From: Zobellella taiwanensis
GTDB lineage: Bacteria; Pseudomonadota; Gammaproteobacteria; Enterobacterales; Aeromonadaceae
DNA: 64,000 nucleotides
Assembly (NCBI RefSeq): GCF_003012795.1
Contig: NZ_PXYH01000005.1
Span: 114,518 to 178,517 of the forward strand
Direction of reading: 5' to 3'
Shown: positions 38,128 to 47,821 of the stretch, one piece after another
Layout of the letters: every line of letters starts with the position of its first letter
Position numbering within the stretch: position 1 is the first letter of the stretch
The notes under the pieces: generated by a model
The model's database searches: none
The model's input: the letters and a program-made list of their open reading frames with translations, nothing else
What the model was told of the DNA's origin: nothing
Position numbers and translations under genes: made by a program

Positions 38128-40536
38128 ATGACCTTTGTTTCCCCCCTGGCCCCGGAGCGGCTCTATCGTGCCTGCGACGAGGCTGTTTTCACTTTTGCCA
38201 CCACCGATGAACTGACCGACAATGGTGCCCTGGTCGGCCAGGAGCAACTGCTGGAGGCGCTGTCCTTCGGCACCGGTATTCGCAGTCAGGGTTTTAATAT
38301 TTACATGATGGCGCCGGAACCTTGCAGCCGGCACGATCTTATCCAGCGCTTTTTGTCCGGCCGGGCGGCCCACGAGCCGGTACCGCCGGATCTTTGCTAT
38401 GTGTACCGTTTCGACGATCCGGTACGACCTGCGCTGCTGAGCCTGCCCGCCGGGGTGGGGCGGCGTTTCAGGGCCAGCCTGGAAAAGCTGGTTGAAGAAC
38501 TGTTGACGAGTATTCCGGCGGTGTTTGAAACCGAGGAGTACCGCACCCGGCTGGAGGAGCTCAACCAGCAGCTGGCCGAGCGCCAGGCGGCGGCCCTGGC
38601 CGAAATCAAGGCCCTGGCCAAGGCCGAGCAGGTCGCCCTGATCAGTACCCCCACCGGCTTTACCCTGGCGCCGCGCAAGGGTGAAGACGTACTGGATGCC
38701 CGCGCTTTCCGCCAGTTGCCGGAGGCGGAGCGCTCCGCCCTGGAGCAGGCCATCGCCCGGGTCGAATCCCGGCTGCAGGAGGTGCTGCAGCAGTTCCCCC
38801 ACTGGCGGCGCGAAACCCAGCTGCATATCCAGTGGCTGAATGAAGAGATGGTGATGTTCGCCGGCGGTAACGCCATCGATGAACTGCGCCGGGAATACGG
38901 TGGCTGCGATCCGGTGATCCGCCATCTGGAGGCCATACAGCAGGATTTGAGCGGCAACGTCAATCTGCTGCTCGGTCATATGCGCGAAGGGGAGCTGCCC
39001 GCCCAGTTGCTGGCCCGCTACCAGCTCAACCTGCTGGTGGACAACGCCGATACCAGCGGCGCCCCGGTGATCTATGAAGACTGGCCCAATCTGGCCCGGC
39101 TGCTCGGCCGGGTTGAACACCATGTACAGCAGGGCGCCCTGGTTACCGACTTCACCTTAATCCGGGCCGGCGCCCTGCACCGGGCCAATGGTGGTTACCT
39201 GATCCTGGACGTGCGCAAACTGGTGCAGCAACCCATGGCCTGGGAGGTGCTCAAACGGGCCTTATTCGCCCGGGAGATTCGCATCGAATCCCTGGAACGT
39301 TTCTACAGCCTGGCCAGCACCATTTCCCTGGAGCCGGAGCCGGTCGGCATGGATCTCAAGGTGGTGCTGATTGGCGATCGCCAGCTCTATTACCTGCTGG
39401 CCGCCTATGATCCGGACTTCGGCAAGTTGTTCAAGGTGCAGGCGGACTACAACGATGATATCGAGGTCAGCAGCGAAAACCTGCAACGCTACGCCCGTTT
39501 CATCGGCTGGCTGGCGCGTCGTCAGGATCTGCGGCCGCTCACCCGGGATGGCGTGGCCCGGTTGATTGAGCACTCGGGCCGGCTGGCGGAAGATCAGCAA
39601 CGGCTGTCGGCGCTGACCCAGCAACTGACCGACATTCTGCACGAGGCCAATTACTGGGCCGAGCACGGCAGCCGCACCAGCATAGATGCGGCGGCGGTGG
39701 AGCAGGCGCTGGACGCCGCCCGGGCACGGGCCTCGCGCATTCACCGGCGGATGGAGGAGTCGGTGTTGCGCGGCAGCAAGTTTATCGACACCGACGGCAC
39801 CGTGGTGGGCCAGGTCAATGCCCTGACGGTGCTGGATCTGGGCAACTACCGCTTCGGCCAGCCGGCGCGGATCAGCGCCACCGCCCGGCTCGGCTCCGGC
39901 GCCGTGCTCGACATCGAGCGGGAGGCCAAGCTCAGCGGTGCCATCCACGCCAAGGCCATGTTGATCCTGTCGCGCTTTTTGAGCCATCGCTACGCACCGG
40001 AAGGACCCATGGCGGTGTCCGCCAGCCTGGCCTTCGAGCAGTCCTACGGCATGATCGAGGGGGACAGCGCCTCGGTGGCGGAGTGCTGCGCCCTGATCTC
40101 CGCCATCGGCCGGGTGCCCCTGCGCCAGGCACTGGCGGTGACCGGCTCCATCAATCAGTTCGGCCAGGTACAGCCCATCGGCGGGGTCAACGAGAAGATT
40201 GAGGGGTTTTTCGATATCTGCCGGGCGCGGGGCTTTGCACCGGAGCAGGGAGTCATCATCCCCGGCGCCAATCAAGACAACCTGATGCTCAACCGCGAGG
40301 TGCGCCGGGCGGTGGCCGAGGGGCGGTTCAGGATTTATGCGGTGGCGCACCTGGACGAGGCGCTGGCCCTGCTCAGCGGTATGGTGGTGGGGGAGGCGGA
40401 CCCGCAGGGGAACTATCCCGCCGATACCGTCAACGGCCTGGTGCAGCAGCGGTTGCAGGCACTGGCCGAAGTGCAGCGCCGGCAAAAGGCGGCAGAGCAG
40501 GAGGACGGGGCCAAGGGCCCGGACAAGGAAGTATGA
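38128..40536 (+). CDS. Lon-like ATP-dependent protease with degenerate ATPase motif
   Basis: 802 residues. The C-terminal Lon protease domain is intact: Ser647 (EGDSASVAE) and Lys690 (GGVNEKIEGFF), 43 residues apart as in E. coli Lon. The N-terminal AAA+-related part has GALVGQEQLLEAL, but the expected P-loop reads MAPEPCSRHDLI and lacks the Walker lysine. A coiled coil spans about residues 115-175. Distinct from Lon and longer than YcbZ (LonH). The next gene overlaps its stop by four bases. Confidence 0.9.
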   Translation: MTFVSPLAPERLYRACDEAVFTFATTDELTDNGALVGQEQLLEALSFGTGIRSQGFNIYMMAPEPCSRHDLIQRFLSGRAAHEPVPPDLCYVYRFDDPVRPALLSLPAGVGRRFRASLEKLVEELLTSIPAVFETEEYRTRLEELNQQLAERQAAALAEIKALAKAEQVALISTPTGFTLAPRKGEDVLDARAFRQLPEAERSALEQAIARVESRLQEVLQQFPHWRRETQLHIQWLNEEMVMFAGGNAIDELRREYGGCDPVIRHLEAIQQDLSGNVNLLLGHMREGELPAQLLARYQLNLLVDNADTSGAPVIYEDWPNLARLLGRVEHHVQQGALVTDFTLIRAGALHRANGGYLILDVRKLVQQPMAWEVLKRALFAREIRIESLERFYSLASTISLEPEPVGMDLKVVLIGDRQLYYLLAAYDPDFGKLFKVQADYNDDIEVSSENLQRYARFIGWLARRQDLRPLTRDGVARLIEHSGRLAEDQQRLSALTQQLTDILHEANYWAEHGSRTSIDAAAVEQALDAARARASRIHRRMEESVLRGSKFIDTDGTVVGQVNALTVLDLGNYRFGQPARISATARLGSGAVLDIEREAKLSGAIHAKAMLILSRFLSHRYAPEGPMAVSASLAFEQSYGMIEGDSASVAECCALISAIGRVPLRQALAVTGSINQFGQVQPIGGVNEKIEGFFDICRARGFAPEQGVIIPGANQDNLMLNREVRRAVAEGRFRIYAVAHLDEALALLSGMVVGEADPQGNYPADTVNGLVQQRLQALAEVQRRQKAAEQEDGAKGPDKEV

Positions 40537-41327
40537 TCAGGCATATCGTATGGTATCTGGATCTCAGCCAGGCCGAGCTGGAGATGCTGGAACGGGTGGC
40601 CGAGTTCGCCGCCCGGCACGGGGCCCGGCTGCGCGCCGTTTTTATCGAGGACGAAAGCCTGCTGCGTTCGGCCGAGTTGCCCTGCACCCGGGAGGTGAGC
40701 CTGACCACAGGCCGGGTGCGGTCGCTGGAGCCGGAGCGGCTGCGCCTGCAACTGCGCCGCCGGCACGAGCATATCCGCCAGCGGCTGGAGCAGCTCGGTC
40801 GCCACAGTGCCCTGGAATGGAGCCTGGACATGGTGTCTGGGCGGCGGGATCGGCTGCAGGCAGCATCGCTCCCGGAGCCGGGCGAGGTGCAGGTGGCGGT
40901 GCTCGATCCGGGGGATGAACTGGCTGAGGTGCCGGCATCGGGGGGATCGCGGCTGGTGCTGAGTCGCCGCTTCCGGCCCGCAGAGCTGGTGCTGGCGGTA
41001 TTCGAGGATGCCGGCCGGGATCTGCCGGTTGTGCTCCGGGCCCGGTGGTTGGCCCGCCAGGGGCGGTTGCCCCTGTGGCTTGCCGTGCCGGCGGAGCAGG
41101 CCGCCGGGCTGGAGCCGGTGCTGGCATCGCTCGGGCTGGCGGACGCCATGCTGCCCCTTGGTGGCTGGACCCTGGCCGCGTTGTTGGCGGTGGCCACCGA
41201 CAGGGCCTCGTTGCTGGTGTTGCATCAGGACAGCACCCTGCTGGCCGGCGCCCGGATGAGGGGAATTAATGCCGCCTTGCTGGTGGCACCGGAGCGGGAG
41301 GATGACATAGGGCCGGAGCGGCCGTAA
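40533..41327 (+). CDS. Uncharacterised USP-like protein coupled to the Lon-like protease
   Basis: 264 residues; not recognised with certainty. The N-terminus IRHIVWYLDLS...LERVAEFAARHGARLRAVFIEDESLLRSAEL resembles a universal-stress-protein half (beta strand, helix, ARLRAVFIED). Arg-rich helix RLRLQLRRRHEHIRQRLEQL follows. The second half has a similar beta/alpha pattern without a clear ATP-binding G-x2-G motif. The ATGA overlap with the protease gene suggests an adaptor, substrate or regulator; that is inference. Confidence 0.6.
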   Translation: MIRHIVWYLDLSQAELEMLERVAEFAARHGARLRAVFIEDESLLRSAELPCTREVSLTTGRVRSLEPERLRLQLRRRHEHIRQRLEQLGRHSALEWSLDMVSGRRDRLQAASLPEPGEVQVAVLDPGDELAEVPASGGSRLVLSRRFRPAELVLAVFEDAGRDLPVVLRARWLARQGRLPLWLAVPAEQAAGLEPVLASLGLADAMLPLGGWTLAALLAVATDRASLLVLHQDSTLLAGARMRGINAALLVAPEREDDIGPERP

Positions 41328-41334
41328 GCAGGCG

Positions 41335-41363
41335 CGCCCTGTCGCCCGCGGGGCGGCAGGGCG
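41335..41363. terminator. Strong GC hairpin between converging USP-like gene and purN
   Basis: 13-base stem (41335-41347 with 41351-41363, one G-T pair) and loop GCG, with no T-run. It probably stalls transcription or protects 3' ends from both sides. Convergent gap without a heptad repeat. Confidence 0.6.
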
Positions 41364-41370
41364 TGTTGGG

Positions 41371-42009
41371 TCAGTCTTCGGCGTGGCCCTGGGCGGGCAA
41401 CTCGGTGCCGTCCAGCACCGCCTTGCCTGTGATCATGGCCAGCCGGCCGTCGCAGAACCAGCGCACCACCAGCGGATAGATGGCATGCTCCTGCACCAGC
41501 ACCCGGGCGGCCACGGCGGCTTCGTCGTCCCCTTCGAAGATGGGCACCCGCGCCTGCAGCACCACGGGGCCGCCGTCCAGCTCCTCGGTGACGAAGTGCA
41601 CGCTGCAGCCGTGCTCCTCGTCGCCGGCTTCGATGGCGCGGCGGTGGGTGTGCAGGCCCTGGTATTTGGGTAGCAGCGAGGGGTGGATATTGAGCATGCG
41701 GCCCTGGTAGTGGCGCACAAAACCGGGGGTGAGGATGCGCATAAAGCCCGCCAGCACCACCAGATCCGGCCGGTAGCCGTCGATAAGCGCCATCAGGGCG
41801 GCATCGTAGCTTTCCCGGTCGGCGTAATCCCTGTGGGACAGGGCGGCGGTGGGCACGCCCGCAATGCGGGCGCGCTCCAGGCCGTAGGCCTCGGCCTTGT
41901 TGCTGATCACGGCGACGATATCGCCGCCCAACTGGGCGGCGGCGGCCTGATCGAGCAGCGCCTGCAGGTTGCTGCCGCTGCCGGAGATCAGTACGACGAT
42001 GCGTTTCAT
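41371..42009 (-). CDS. purN: Phosphoribosylglycinamide formyltransferase PurN
   Basis: 212 residues, as in E. coli. Transfers formyl from 10-formyl-THF to GAR. The N-terminal [13 protein letters not shown] phosphate loop, [12 protein letters not shown] with the catalytic Asn-His pair, and [12 protein letters not shown] with the catalytic Asp are present. Start overlaps the purM stop by four bases. Confidence 0.97.
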   Translation of the reverse strand: MKRIVVLISGSGSNLQALLDQAAAAQLGGDIVAVISNKAEAYGLERARIAGVPTAALSHRDYADRESYDAALMALIDGYRPDLVVLAGFMRILTPGFVRHYQGRMLNIHPSLLPKYQGLHTHRRAIEAGDEEHGCSVHFVTEELDGGPVVLQARVPIFEGDDEAAVAARVLVQEHAIYPLVVRWFCDGRLAMITGKAVLDGTELPAQGHAED

Positions 42010-43043
42010 TGGATCTCGACCTGTTCTTCACCCTCGGCGGCGGCGTCGATGCGGCCGATCAGCCAGGCGTTTTCACCGGCATCCCGCATAAACTGGACCG
42101 CGGCCTCGGCCTGTTCGGCGGGCAGGGCGATGATCATGCCCACTCCGCAGTTGAAGGTACGGTACATTTCAAAGGTTTCCACGTTGCCGGCCTGCTGCAG
42201 CCACTGGAATACCTGCGGCCACTGCCAGCTGGCACCGTCGATCACCGCCCTGGCATTGGCGGGCAGCACCCGGGGAATGTTTTCCCAGAAGCCGCCGCCG
42301 GTGATGTGGCTCAGGGCGTGGATATCGAACTGCTTGATAAGCTCCAGCACCGGCTTGACGTAGATGCGGGTGGGGGCCATCAGGGCATCGGCCAGGGTGC
42401 CTTCGCCCAGGGGCTGGTTCAGGTCGGCGCCGCTCACTTCCAGGATCTTGCGGATCAGAGAGTAGCCGTTGGAGTGGGGGCCGCTCGAGCCCAGGGCGAT
42501 CAGGGCGTCGCCGGCGGCCACCTTGGAGCCGTCGATAATGCCGCTTTTTTCGACCACACCAACACAAAATCCTGCCAGGTCATAGTCGCCGGCCTCGTAC
42601 ATGCCGGGCATCTCCGCGGTTTCGCCGCCGATCAGGGCGCAGCCGCTCAGCTCGCAGCCGGCGCCGATGCCGGTAACCACGTCGGCGGCGGTGTCCACGT
42701 CCAGCTTGCCGGTGGCGTAATAGTCGAGGAAGAACAGCGGCTCGGCGCCCTGCACGATCAGATCGTTGACGCACATGGCTACCAGATCGATGCCCACACC
42801 CTGGTGACGCTGGAGATCGATGGCCAGGCGCAGCTTGGTGCCTACACCATCGGTGCCGGCCACCAGCACCGGCTCTTTATAGCCGGTGGGCAGCTGGCAC
42901 AGGGCGCCAAAGCCCCCGAGTCCGCCCATCACTTCCGGGCGTTGAGTACGACGGCTAACGCCTTTGATGCGTTCAACCAGGGCGTTACCGGCATCGATGT
43001 CGACACCGGCGTCTTTGTAGCTCAGGGGTTTGTTCTGCGTCAC
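42006..43043 (-). CDS. purM: Phosphoribosylformylglycinamidine cyclo-ligase PurM
   Basis: 345 residues, as in E. coli. Makes AIR from FGAM and ATP. Signatures are [47 protein letters not shown] and [16 protein letters not shown]. Operon purM-purN, divergent from upp-uraA. A PurR-like site lies in the shared upstream region. Confidence 0.98.
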   Translation of the reverse strand: MTQNKPLSYKDAGVDIDAGNALVERIKGVSRRTQRPEVMGGLGGFGALCQLPTGYKEPVLVAGTDGVGTKLRLAIDLQRHQGVGIDLVAMCVNDLIVQGAEPLFFLDYYATGKLDVDTAADVVTGIGAGCELSGCALIGGETAEMPGMYEAGDYDLAGFCVGVVEKSGIIDGSKVAAGDALIALGSSGPHSNGYSLIRKILEVSGADLNQPLGEGTLADALMAPTRIYVKPVLELIKQFDIHALSHITGGGFWENIPRVLPANARAVIDGASWQWPQVFQWLQQAGNVETFEMYRTFNCGVGMIIALPAEQAEAAVQFMRDAGENAWLIGRIDAAAEGEEQVEIQ

Positions 43044-43182
43044 GGGGGATCACCTTGTTTTTGGATTCAAAGGCCGGCGGGGACAATGGGCGCCTGTTCC
43101 GGCTGGTACTGATGTATTCGGGCGCTATTCTAATTTAATGGGCTGGCCAGTGCCACAGCCGTGAGCAGCCCGGGAGCGGGGA

Positions 43183-43198
43183 AGACAATCGTTTGCTA
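43183..43198. promoter_or_regulatory. PurR box candidate between purM and upp
   Basis: agacaatcgtttgcta matches 11 of 16 positions of ACGCAAACGTTTGCGT. It lies 140 bases before purM and 83 before upp. E. coli purMN is PurR-controlled. Confidence 0.45.
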
Positions 43199-43280
43199 AA
43201 AGTTTCCCTGTGCGGCTGCCGCAGGACGCTATTTTATGCTAGCATTCCGCGGTTTTTTTATACGTCGGGAGATCGGGTTG

Positions 43281-43907
43281 ATGAAAGTCGTTGAGGTAAA
43301 ACACCCTTTGGTGAAGCACAAACTGGGGCTGATGCGGGAAGCCGACATCAGCACCAAACGCTTTCGTGAACTGGCGAAGGAAGTGGGCAGCCTGCTGACC
43401 TACGAGGCCACCGCCGATTTCGAAACCGAAAAGACCACCATCAACGGCTGGAACGGCCCGGTGGAAGTGGACCAGCTCAAGGGCAAGAAGGTGACGGTGG
43501 TGCCCATACTGCGCGCCGGCCTCGGTATGCTGGACGGCGTGCTGGAGCACATGCCGAGTGCCCGGGTCAGCGTGGTGGGGGTCTACCGCGACGAGGAAAC
43601 CCTGCAGCCGGTGCACTATTTCAACAAGCTGGTCAGCCATATCGAAGAACGGCTGGCACTGGTGGTGGATCCCATGCTGGCCACCGGCGGCTCCATGGTG
43701 GCGACCATCGACCTGCTCAAACAACAGGGCTGTAACCAGATCAAGGTGATCGTGCTGGTGGCCGCGCCCGAGGGCATCAAGGCCCTGGAACAGGCGCACC
43801 CGGATGTGGAGCTGTACTGTGCTTCTATCGACGAGCGGCTCGATGAGCACGGCTACATCATTCCCGGCCTGGGCGATGCGGGCGACAAGATTTTTGGCAC
43901 CAAGTAA
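43281..43907 (+). CDS. upp: Uracil phosphoribosyltransferase
   Basis: 208 residues, the E. coli length. Converts uracil and PRPP to UMP. PRPP loop [16 protein letters not shown] and N-terminal [16 protein letters not shown] are diagnostic. ATG 43281 chosen by this homology; the frame is open 45 bases further upstream. Followed by a terminator hairpin and then uraA. Confidence 0.98.
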   Translation: MKVVEVKHPLVKHKLGLMREADISTKRFRELAKEVGSLLTYEATADFETEKTTINGWNGPVEVDQLKGKKVTVVPILRAGLGMLDGVLEHMPSARVSVVGVYRDEETLQPVHYFNKLVSHIEERLALVVDPMLATGGSMVATIDLLKQQGCNQIKVIVLVAAPEGIKALEQAHPDVELYCASIDERLDEHGYIIPGLGDAGDKIFGTK

Positions 43908-43914
43908 TCAAGGC

Positions 43915-43939
43915 AAAACCGGCTGAGGCCGGTTTTTTT
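43915..43939 (+). terminator. Intrinsic terminator between upp and uraA
   Basis: Stem AAAACCGGC / GCCGGTTTT with loop TGAG and a T7 run. It lies eight bases after upp and may reduce transcription into uraA. Confidence 0.85.
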
Positions 43940-43962
43940 CCGTTTATCCAAGGTTGATGACA

Positions 43963-45231
43963 ATGACTCCTGCAGAGCAAACCGACGCCCTGGCCGCCGG
44001 CCAGGCGGTGGCCAATACTCCCCTGCGCCAGGCCCTGGCCGGTTCCCAGATGCTGTTTGTGGCCTTCGGCGCCTTGGTGCTGATGCCGCTGATCACCGGG
44101 CTGGACCCGAACGTGGCGCTGTTTACCGCCGGTATCGGTACCCTGATCTTCCAGCTGTGCACCAAGCGCCAGGTGCCCATCTTCCTGGCGTCCTCCTTTG
44201 CCTTTATCGCCCCCATCCTCTACGGGGTGCAGACCTGGGGCATTCCCGCCACCATGAGTGGCCTGATGGCGGCGGGCGCCGTTTACGTGCTGCTCAGCCA
44301 GCTGGTGCGCTGGCGCGGCACCGCCCTGCTCACCCGGCTGCTGCCGCCGGTGGTGGTGGGACCGGTGATCATGGTCATTGGCCTCGGCCTGGCGCCGCTG
44401 GCGGTGAACATGGCCATCGGCAAGACCGGCGACGGTGCCGCCGAGCTGATGCCGCAGGACGTGGCCCTGTGGCTGTCGCTGGGCTCCCTGGTCACCACCC
44501 TGCTGGTGTCCACCATGGCCAGGGGCATCTTCCGGCTGGTGCCCATTACTGCCGGCATCGCGGTGGGCTATGGCCTGGCGCTGTGGTTCGGGGTGGTGGA
44601 CTTTACCCCGGTGAAGGACGCGGCCTGGTTTTCCCTGCCCAATTTTGTCGCGCCCGAATGGCACTGGCAGGCGGTGCTGTTCATGATCCCGGTGGCCATC
44701 GCCCCGGCCATCGAACACATCGGCGATATCCTGGCCATCAGCTCGGTCACCGGCAAGGACTACGTCAAAAAACCCGGCCTGCACCGCACCCTGCTGGGTG
44801 ACGGCCTGGCCACCGGCGCGGCGTCCCTGTTCGGCGGGCCGCCCAATACCACCTATTCGGAGGTGACCGGGGCGGTGATGCTGACCAAGAACTTCAACCC
44901 GGTGATCATGACCTGGGCGGCGGGCTTTGCCATCGTGCTGGCCTTTGTCGGCAAGTTCGGCGCCCTGATGCTGACCATCCCCACCCCGGTGATGGGCGGC
45001 ATCATGATACTGCTGTTCGGCTCCATCGCCACCGTCGGCCTCAACAGCCTGATCAAGCACCAGGTGGATCTGTCCCAGGCGCGCAACCTGTGCATAGTGG
45101 CGGTGATCCTGGTGTTTGGCATTGGCGGCATGGCCTTCGGCATCGGTAATTTCAGCCTGCAGGGCATCAGCCTGTGCGGCATCATCGGCATACTGCTGAA
45201 CCTGGTGCTGCCCCGCTCCCGGAGCCATTGA
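43963..45231 (+). CDS. uraA: Uracil permease (NAT/NCS2 family)
   Basis: 422 residues from ATG 43963, nine bases after AAGG; ATG 43957 is possible. About 14 membrane segments. Substrate-contact motifs of NCS2 symporters are visible: [18 protein letters not shown] (Glu-His) and [15 protein letters not shown]. Takes up uracil with protons and works with Upp just upstream. Confidence 0.95.
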   Translation: MTPAEQTDALAAGQAVANTPLRQALAGSQMLFVAFGALVLMPLITGLDPNVALFTAGIGTLIFQLCTKRQVPIFLASSFAFIAPILYGVQTWGIPATMSGLMAAGAVYVLLSQLVRWRGTALLTRLLPPVVVGPVIMVIGLGLAPLAVNMAIGKTGDGAAELMPQDVALWLSLGSLVTTLLVSTMARGIFRLVPITAGIAVGYGLALWFGVVDFTPVKDAAWFSLPNFVAPEWHWQAVLFMIPVAIAPAIEHIGDILAISSVTGKDYVKKPGLHRTLLGDGLATGAASLFGGPPNTTYSEVTGAVMLTKNFNPVIMTWAAGFAIVLAFVGKFGALMLTIPTPVMGGIMILLFGSIATVGLNSLIKHQVDLSQARNLCIVAVILVFGIGGMAFGIGNFSLQGISLCGIIGILLNLVLPRSRSH

Positions 45232-45296
45232 TTCTGGCCATGATCGAGGATCTCTGGTTATCATGAGCGTCAAGCTCCGTTAACGATGGCGACGTC

Positions 45297-46262
45297 ATGC
45301 TGAAAAAACTGTTTCTGATGCTGATGGTACTGTTTTCTGCTGCCAGCCAGGCACAATCGGTGTTCGAGGTTCATCTCGATACCGCCCCCTACCGCCTTGA
45401 GCAGGCCCGTGAACAGGCGGCGGGCCTGGTGCTGGAGCGACTGACCGGCGAGCGGAGGTCCTGGGTGCAGGAGGAAATCGTACGTGAATGGGAGCGCTAC
45501 CACAGAGACGAACGCTCGACCGGCGGCTACCGGGTGGCCTTCATCCCAGACGCGCTGCTGCCGTTGCTCCAGAGCGCCGGGCTGGCGGTGCTGACCGAGC
45601 CGCGTCCGGCGTTGTTGGTGTGGCTGATCGAGCAGGGCCAGGCCCGGAGCGAAGCCGACGCCGCCTGGCAGCGGGCACAGCAGCAGTATCCGATGCCGCT
45701 GCTGTGGCCGCTGTGGGATCTGCAGGAGCACATGGATATCGACAAGCAACGGCTGTTCGATGCCGGCGTCCTGGCCGGGGCCAGTGGCCGCTATGGGGCC
45801 GGGCACTGGCTGGCGGTTGAGGCGGGCCAGTCGCGCTGGCACTGGCAACTGTTCGCCGCCGGTGAAGACAGCCCCCTGGCCGGGGGCGAGGAAGACTCGC
45901 CTGCCGGCGTGCTGGCCGCGGTTAATCGCCACTGGATTGCGGCAGCCGCGGGACGCGAACCGCCCCGGCCCGACAACCCCCGCCCGGCCCAGGCACTGGA
46001 GCCGGGCCAGGATGGCCCGGGCGAACTGACCATAGTGGTATCCGGGCTGCGCCAGTTCGCCGATATCGTCCGCCTGGAGCAACGCCTGGCGGAGCTTGAG
46101 GGCGTTGGCCGGGCCTTGCTGCTGGACAGCGCCGGCGATCAGGCCAGGATCAGGCTGCAACTGTCGGCATCGCCCGAGGCGGTGTTGCGGTCGCTGGCCG
46201 GTAGCGGCCTGACGGCACAGGGCGAGCGGATGTATCGGTGGACGGGAAGCCAGGTTGAATAA
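45297..46262 (+). CDS. DUF2066 periplasmic protein upstream of hda
   Basis: 321 residues with a signal peptide (LKKLFLMLMVLFSAASQAQS). Family of unknown function conserved between uraA and hda in gammaproteobacteria. Rich in Ala, Gln and Trp; no catalytic motif seen. Its end overlaps the hda start by eight bases, so hda translation is likely coupled to it. Confidence 0.82.
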   Translation: MLKKLFLMLMVLFSAASQAQSVFEVHLDTAPYRLEQAREQAAGLVLERLTGERRSWVQEEIVREWERYHRDERSTGGYRVAFIPDALLPLLQSAGLAVLTEPRPALLVWLIEQGQARSEADAAWQRAQQQYPMPLLWPLWDLQEHMDIDKQRLFDAGVLAGASGRYGAGHWLAVEAGQSRWHWQLFAAGEDSPLAGGEEDSPAGVLAAVNRHWIAAAAGREPPRPDNPRPAQALEPGQDGPGELTIVVSGLRQFADIVRLEQRLAELEGVGRALLLDSAGDQARIRLQLSASPEAVLRSLAGSGLTAQGERMYRWTGSQVE

Positions 46263-46977
46263 GGAAGACGAGGACGAGGGACAGCCGGCGCAGCTCGCCC
46301 TGGCCATGCAGTTGCCGGATGACGAGACCTTTGCCAGCTTCTATCCCGGCGACAACGCCCAACTGCTGACCGCGCTCAAGAACGCCGCCGTGGGCCAGGG
46401 CGAAGAGGTGATCTACCTCTGGGGCCAGGCCGGCGGCGGCCGTTCGCACCTGCTGCACGCCACCTGCGCCGAGGTCAATGCCTGCGGCCATGCCGCCGCC
46501 AGCCTGCCGCTGGAGCGCCACCGGCAGATGTCGCCGCGCCTGCTCGACGGCATGGAGCTGCTGCCACTGGTCTGCCTCGACAATCTCGATGCCATCGCCG
46601 GAGTGGAAGAGTGGGAGCGGGCGGTGTTCAATTTCTTCAACCGCCGGCGCGAAAAAGGCGTCGGCTCGCTGGTGGTAAGCGCCAGCACGGCTTCCCGCAA
46701 CCTGGGACTGCTGTTGCCGGATCTGGCCTCGCGCCTGGACTGGGGGGTCGCCTACCAGTTGAAGCCGCTGGACGACGAGGGCAAGCTCGGCGCCCTGCAA
46801 CTGCGTGCCGAACTGCGAGGGTTCAAGCTGCCTACCGACGTAGGCCGGCTGCTGCTCAGCCGCCTGTCCCGGGACATGAGTACCCTGCTGGCCGCCCTTG
46901 ATCTGCTCGACAATGCTTCTTTCCAGGCCAAGCGCAAGCTGAGCCTGCCCTTTACCCGGGAAATCCTGGGACTGTAG
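46255..46977 (+). CDS. hda: DnaA regulatory inactivator Hda
   Basis: 240 residues from TTG 46255. With the beta clamp, Hda stimulates ATP hydrolysis by DnaA to prevent re-initiation. The clamp-binding QLALAM is at residues 13-18, followed by QLPDDETFASFYPGDN; any later ATG would remove the clamp motif, so the TTG start is needed. AAA+ P-loop WGQAGGGRSHLLHA departs from GKS/T, as in other Hda proteins (GxxGxGRSHLL). Confidence 0.95.
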   Translation: MNKEDEDEGQPAQLALAMQLPDDETFASFYPGDNAQLLTALKNAAVGQGEEVIYLWGQAGGGRSHLLHATCAEVNACGHAAASLPLERHRQMSPRLLDGMELLPLVCLDNLDAIAGVEEWERAVFNFFNRRREKGVGSLVVSASTASRNLGLLLPDLASRLDWGVAYQLKPLDDEGKLGALQLRAELRGFKLPTDVGRLLLSRLSRDMSTLLAALDLLDNASFQAKRKLSLPFTREILGL

Positions 46978-46993
46978 GGCGGTACGCCAAGGC

Positions 46994-47045
46994 AGGGACT
47001 GGGGATTCGAGAGCCACTATTACTGGTCCCGAGTCCCGAGTCCCT
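46994..47045. repeat. Heptad repeat locus C (short, CCCGAGT type)
   Basis: Left G-rich arm agggactggggattcg at 46994-47009 and right C-rich arm with three GTCCC words in CCCGAGT register at 47025-47044. It lies between the hda stop and the convergent DUF2069 gene; the right arm runs into that gene's stop codon. Shortest and most degraded of the five loci. Confidence 0.75.
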
Positions 47046-47424
47046 AATTCTGATTTTTCTTCTTGCGGATGCTGAGGCCGAGTTCGCGGCCGCGGAACTT
47101 GGCGTAGTAGATATTGCCCACGAACATGGTGCTGGCCAGCAGCAACTCCACCAGTGCCAGCCATCGCTCGCCCTCATCCACCCACAGCAGGGTGAGGGCG
47201 TGCAGGAAGTAGGGCATGATCAGGAAAATGGCCCAGGCATGGGTATAGGGGTTGCCCCTGAGCATGCCGGCCATGGGGATGAACAGCCAGGGCAGCCAGA
47301 GCATCAGCATAAAGCCCGGGCCCAGCTCCGGGTGGGGAGAAATCAGCCCGTGCCAGAGCCCGACCCAGGCAATCAGCCCGAGGTAGCCGGCCAGCGCCAG
47401 CCTGCGTGCGAGTCCGGTGGTCAT
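47044..47424 (-). CDS. DUF2069 small membrane protein
   Basis: 126 residues with three or four membrane segments (LALAGYLGLIAWVGLWHGL, FMLMLWLPWLFIPMAGML, AIFLIMPYFLHALTLLW). The motif RGNPYTHAW is characteristic. Function unknown. It overlaps the end of the arsC-like gene by one base. Confidence 0.83.
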   Translation of the reverse strand: MTTGLARRLALAGYLGLIAWVGLWHGLISPHPELGPGFMLMLWLPWLFIPMAGMLRGNPYTHAWAIFLIMPYFLHALTLLWVDEGERWLALVELLLASTMFVGNIYYAKFRGRELGLSIRKKKNQN

Positions 47425-47771
47425 CAGAGGATGTCCAGCACCTGCTCGGGCGGACGGCCCAGAGCGGCCCGCTCACCCTTGACCACGATGGGGCGCTCGA
47501 TCAACCGGGGATGGGCGACCATGGCGGCGATCAGTTCGGCCTCGTCGGTCACCTCGGCCAGGCCCAGGGTCCGGTATTCTTCTTCCTTGGTGCGCATCAG
47601 CTCGCGCGCCGAGCGCATGCCCAGCTGCTCGAGCAGGACCTTCAGTTGATCTGCATCGGGCGGGGTATCCAGATATTTGATAATTTCCGGCGTCAGGCCC
47701 CGTTGTTCCAGCAGGGCCAGGGTCTCCCGGCTTTTCGAGCAACGGGGATTATGGTAGATACGTACACTCAT
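47424..47771 (-). CDS. yfgD: ArsC/YfgD-family glutaredoxin-dependent arsenate reductase
   Basis: 115 residues. Thioredoxin-fold ArsC family with active-site HNPRCSKSRETLALL (Cys11, C-x2-S). The Arg triad typical of ArsC is only partly clear, so arsenate reduction is by family rather than proven. In E. coli yfgD adjoins hda and bepA, the same neighbourhood. Confidence 0.9.
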   Translation of the reverse strand: MSVRIYHNPRCSKSRETLALLEQRGLTPEIIKYLDTPPDADQLKVLLEQLGMRSARELMRTKEEEYRTLGLAEVTDEAELIAAMVAHPRLIERPIVVKGERAALGRPPEQVLDIL

Positions 47772-47821
47772 GATTCACTCCTGTGGCAAGGCTGCGGGCA
47801 TTGTATAGAAGGGGACTGCAT

